64,000 bases of DNA from Nosema muscidifuracis. Taxonomy: Eukaryota > Microsporidia > Nosematidae. A model generated the notes under the pieces. That model ran no database searches and was not told the origin of the DNA. It saw only the letters and a program-made list of their open reading frames with translations. This document shows, piece by piece, positions 60,481 to 64,000 of the stretch (the stretch's first letter is position 1; each line of letters opens with the position of its first letter). The stretch spans positions 496,001 through 560,000 of the forward strand of contig JAIOKI010000002.1 of assembly GCA_028335825.1 (NCBI GenBank), read 5' to 3'. Made by a program: the position numbers and the translations under genes.

Positions 60481-62516
60481 TGGAAAACAGTAAAAATAAG
60501 ACATACGACTTGAAGCGAATATATTAAAGGACAAATTATATAGCATCATAAGTATTTTATCCATAATAGGTAAATAACCAGCATTTATAAAAAAATAAAT
60601 CTTTAAATATATTTATTATACCTTAAACGATATTTTATAATTATAATGGAACAAATACGGGTACAAATTTCAAAAAATATATAGCTCATTTGTAGAAAGA
60701 AGGGTGAAATAGCAAGTATTTTTATACTACTCTTAATTGGAATTTAAAAAATTCATCTTTAGAAATGGTTGTTCTTGAATCACAATTCACATTGAAGAAT
60801 TCCAATAGATTTTTCATTAGTACTCATCGTCTTGTATCTATAGATATAAACATTTATAACTGGGACTTTCATTCCTTTTTTTCCGTTTATCAATCAAAAA
60901 TTCATAATATATTGATAATTATTATAAAAAAGGCGTTTTAAGAAATAAATCTCTTATTTAGTAAATTTGTTTTGTTGGATAGGTTTCTTTTTTCTTTCTT
61001 TTAATATTTAAGTTGATCAAACAACGGGTTCATTATTATTGAATACTCGTTTATAAATTCACTACAGTAATATGTAATTTCTTGGAGGAATATTATCTTT
61101 CTAAAAGTTTAAGGAAGCGAAAAAAATTATTGAGTTTATCTCTGTTCGGGTTTAATTTTATTCGTTCAGATAATAGTTCTTATTATTTCAAGAACTCTTT
61201 TAAAAATTTTAACGCCTTTATTCAGTGGAAAATTTCGTCTTTTAGATTCCAAATAAATATAATATGTCGTCCAAATAGTGAATAAGAGACAGCCCTCTTT
61301 CTTCCGCGAATATCTTTCCTGTATATTTCGTTCACTTCTTTTGATAGTATTATTGTATGTCATCTAATATGGAAAAAAGTACGAACCTAAGAGTGAAACA
61401 ACTATCTCATCTATTTTTCAGATATAGTGTACCTGTATTTGGTATTTACTTGGTTAAATGCCTGAAATCGACCCGCGTTTCAAAGATCTATATTCTTAGT
61501 TACTTGGACAATTAGACTACATAAGATGCTAGTATTTCACTGATTTATATTAGTTTATAGTTCTTATTCGTAGCCTTTTAATACTTGATTACTATTAGAA
61601 GACTTTTATTAGTTATCAGCTGTTATTCTGGTGTATCACTATTATGCACACTGGCTAAAAAGACCTTCTGTTGCATTTTAGCCTTAAATAGATTTTAAAA
61701 ATTCACCCTTATTTTCTAGAAAAAAAAACAAAAATAAGATTTTACATAAAAATAATTTTTAGTATATTAGTAATAATTCTTTTTTAAGCTTCTTCTTATT
61801 CTTACCATAAATTTTACCAAAGACCTATTAATATTTCTTCTCAAGTTTTTATTTCTACCATCTTGAAAATAAGCCAATTTCTACATATGACCTCTGTTGT
61901 ATTTAATTTCTCTAGAATTACTTTATTCGTTCCATTTATTTTTCTTGTTAGTTCATATGTATTTTTAAATGCACTCTTCTGCCAAACATTAAAAACTTAC
62001 AAATCACTATTTGCTTCGCATTTACGGACCATGATTTAATAATTAGTAACATGTATGTATGAAAATTTCTTATATAAATGACGTTTTTTTAATAAAGACC
62101 ATTTTTATTAATGTTTTCTATGTACATCTATATAAAAACCATTTTTTATATATTTTACAATATGATACATATTCATAACATATTCTCTTTATATTATCAA
62201 TGAAAAAAGATATTTCTATTTATTTTTCATTATGACCTTTAGGCATTGTAAAGTTATTTTGTTTATACAAATTTCTGGGCTTTCGGGCTTGAAAAATCGA
62301 CGTTATGACTAAAATGATGATATATATTTTGATAAATTTAAACCCCAAATTTAAGATAAATATATCTAGTTATTTATACAAGCTTCTAAATGTGAAACAT
62401 AATATCTATTAGCAAATATAGCTAGAGAATATAAAAATCGCCTTCAAAGACAGTCTAATTAAGATTACAACTATAAATCTAAAATAAATAATGATAAGAT
62501 TAAACATGTACGTATC
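60481..62516. other. Unassigned relic DNA
   Basis: From about 60700 the plus strand is pyrimidine-rich, suggesting minus-sense relics. A 65-codon minus frame at 61166-61363 (EGCLLFTIWTTYYIYLESKR) looks protein-like but lacks a start signal and family. No intact gene. Confidence 0.35.
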
Positions 62517-63173
62517 TTATGATTTATATTTTTCTATTCTAACTAATAAAAGAAATAATTGTTCAAATTTCGGATTAAATTTTCCTTTTTGACTTATGCT
62601 TCTATTAAGTAAAGTCATAAATATGTAAAAAACGAATAACACGTTTAATATACAAAATAAATATATATTTTCTAATTCGATAAAGTAAATTAGCATGTAA
62701 CTACTAATAGAATAATTTAGAGCTATAAATGATATAATATTCATGCATCTTCTCAATTCATCAGTATCTCCAATTTTCCTAATTAAGATAAGACTTTTAG
62801 GAATTAAAGATAAAATGAAAATCACTGTTGATATATTTACAACTACAATCAGAAATTTATAAGGTATCACATGTAATACTGAAAATCCTATTAAATTAAG
62901 AGCAACTATGTCAATTATGTCAAAAATATTTGTATGACTATTTAAGGTGATAAATCTGAAATGATACCTTATCGGAGTTAATAAAAATGTTGAAATATCT
63001 CCATATAAATCATAAAAAGTTCTGCTTGTATTATTACGTAGTAACTTGTATGCACTATTGATAGTATATGCATTATAGTTACTGTTGCTTAACTTAATGA
63101 TATTGCAGTATGCCTTTTTGATTTCATCTTGAGTTGCATTTTTGTTGCAATTTAGAATATCATAAAACTCCAT
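62517..63173 (-). CDS. J-domain-like membrane protein lacking HPD
   Basis: A 218-residue protein. Residues 1-60 resemble a DnaJ domain (EFYDILNCNKNATQDEIKKA start, then AYKLLRNNTSRTFYDLYGD end), with helices I, II and III in the right order. The HPD loop needed to stimulate Hsp70 is missing; the loop reads KLSNSNYNAYT. About four hydrophobic spans follow (around 88-108, 110-130, 142-165, 168-190) and a basic tail. It may be a membrane J-like protein of the ER with a structural rather than co-chaperone role. No CCC/GGG signal precedes the ATG. It is the only intact frame right of the relic region. Confidence 0.65.
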   Translation of the reverse strand: MEFYDILNCNKNATQDEIKKAYCNIIKLSNSNYNAYTINSAYKLLRNNTSRTFYDLYGDISTFLLTPIRYHFRFITLNSHTNIFDIIDIVALNLIGFSVLHVIPYKFLIVVVNISTVIFILSLIPKSLILIRKIGDTDELRRCMNIISFIALNYSISSYMLIYFIELENIYLFCILNVLFVFYIFMTLLNRSISQKGKFNPKFEQLFLLLVRIEKYKS

Positions 63174-64000
63174 TAAGAGTAAGAATCGAGAGAATTATTT
63201 ATAAAACAATAAAGCGATTTACTTATTTTTAATTGTCGTTATTTACAAATATATCAATTATTTTCTAAATTTAAATCAAAATATCACTTTTTATCTAGTA
63301 ATGACGAGATCATAAGAAATATAATGTTAATAAAACAATATTTTTATTAATAGTCATGCAAAACTATGATCTTTAATATTTATATAATGATTAAATACAT
63401 AAGAGAAAATCATATCAAAATACTCACACACATAAAGTAATATTTTTATGAAGCCATTATTACGAAATTTAAATATTAATATAAGAGTTATACTAATTTT
63501 AATTATTTTTTTGGATTAAATTAAATTAATGTATTAAGATATTATTAGTTGATTAATTAAACAAGTCGCTTTTTTGTATAAAATATGAACTTTGTAATAT
63601 AATATTACTAAATAAAATTTGTTATAGAGTAAGTTAATTTTGTATTCGTATTGAAAATCGATCATTTTCAGCGCTACTATAATTTTTAAACCATATTTTA
63701 AATTTATTTTAACTTTTCAGTGTTAAGAATCAAAGCAAAAAACAGCAAGAGCTTTTTTTTAATTTTTTACCAGATTAATGAACAATTTAGAAGTAGAATC
63801 CGAGAAAATATCTTTATTCAACATAATTGTCAGACAAAAGAAGAAACTATTAGTTTCTGTGTTTAATATATACTCTGAACAGAAATTATTGTTTAGTTGT
63901 TTATGTCTACGTCAAATGAGACTATGAAGTTCTATTGTCATTATATAGAGAGCAAAGTTTGCTAATATACAGACAAGCATTGTTAAAAAATCTGTTAAGA
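63174..64000. other. AT-rich terminal stretch, no gene seen
   Basis: No supported gene to the window edge. A frame of about 40 codons near 63780 (MNNLEVESEKISLFNIIVRQ) lacks a start signal and may be relic. Confidence 0.4.

Noticed and set aside
63174-64000. Subtelomeric or telomeric repeats at the right edge
   Set aside because: No TTAGG/TTAGGG-like arrays are present in the last kilobase.

Overview
The window looks like a microsporidian nuclear contig. Support comes from very AT-rich DNA (roughly four fifths A+T by eye), short intron-less genes, shortened versions of eukaryotic proteins, convergent genes only 23-40 bp apart, and a CCC/GGG trinucleotide just upstream of many start codons, a signal known from microsporidia. 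The relic transposon mix and AT level suggest a Nosema/Vairimorpha-like lineage, but that is inference.

Left part (1-42.2 kb) is the host gene set: TatD nuclease (cut by the left edge), a Pumilio protein with a complete canonical RNA code, an amino-acid permease, TAF5, Rpb7, a SANTA-domain (KNL2/Mis18BP1-like) protein, a secreted Cys-rich protein, tRNA-Thr(AGU), a probable Rpa43, Rpn9, Spt5, a Derlin, a septin with a changed P-loop, a Brix protein, a ubiquitin E2, SMC5, a possible Nbl1/Borealin, a Kid-type kinesin, a Ste12 factor, three 5S rRNA genes, RNase H2, PTH2, an aldo-keto reductase and a second secreted protein. 16.6-31.2 kb is compact, with three divergent pairs sharing 55-73 bp promoters. 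Between compact blocks lie AT-rich spacers with short tandem repeats and one higher-GC island (1.57-1.71 kb) that folds into hairpins.

Right part (42.2-62.5 kb) is a graveyard of transposable elements with no intact gene. Purine-rich and pyrimidine-rich blocks alternate and show the original direction of the relics: two Mutator-like (MULE) remnants (minus), four Ty3/gypsy-type LTR-retroelement fossils (three minus, one plus), one R4/Dong-like LINE (plus) and one Tc1/mariner (minus). A J-like membrane protein gene follows at 62.5-63.2 kb, then featureless sequence.

Functional themes: transcription (Rpb7, Rpa43-like, Spt5, TAF5, Ste12), chromosome maintenance and segregation (SANTA protein, SMC5, Kid kinesin, possible Nbl1), ER/ubiquitin/proteasome quality control (Derlin, E2, Rpn9), ribosome and translation support (5S, Brix, PTH2, tRNA), and surface or secreted proteins. 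All calls come from reading the sequence; no database search was run.
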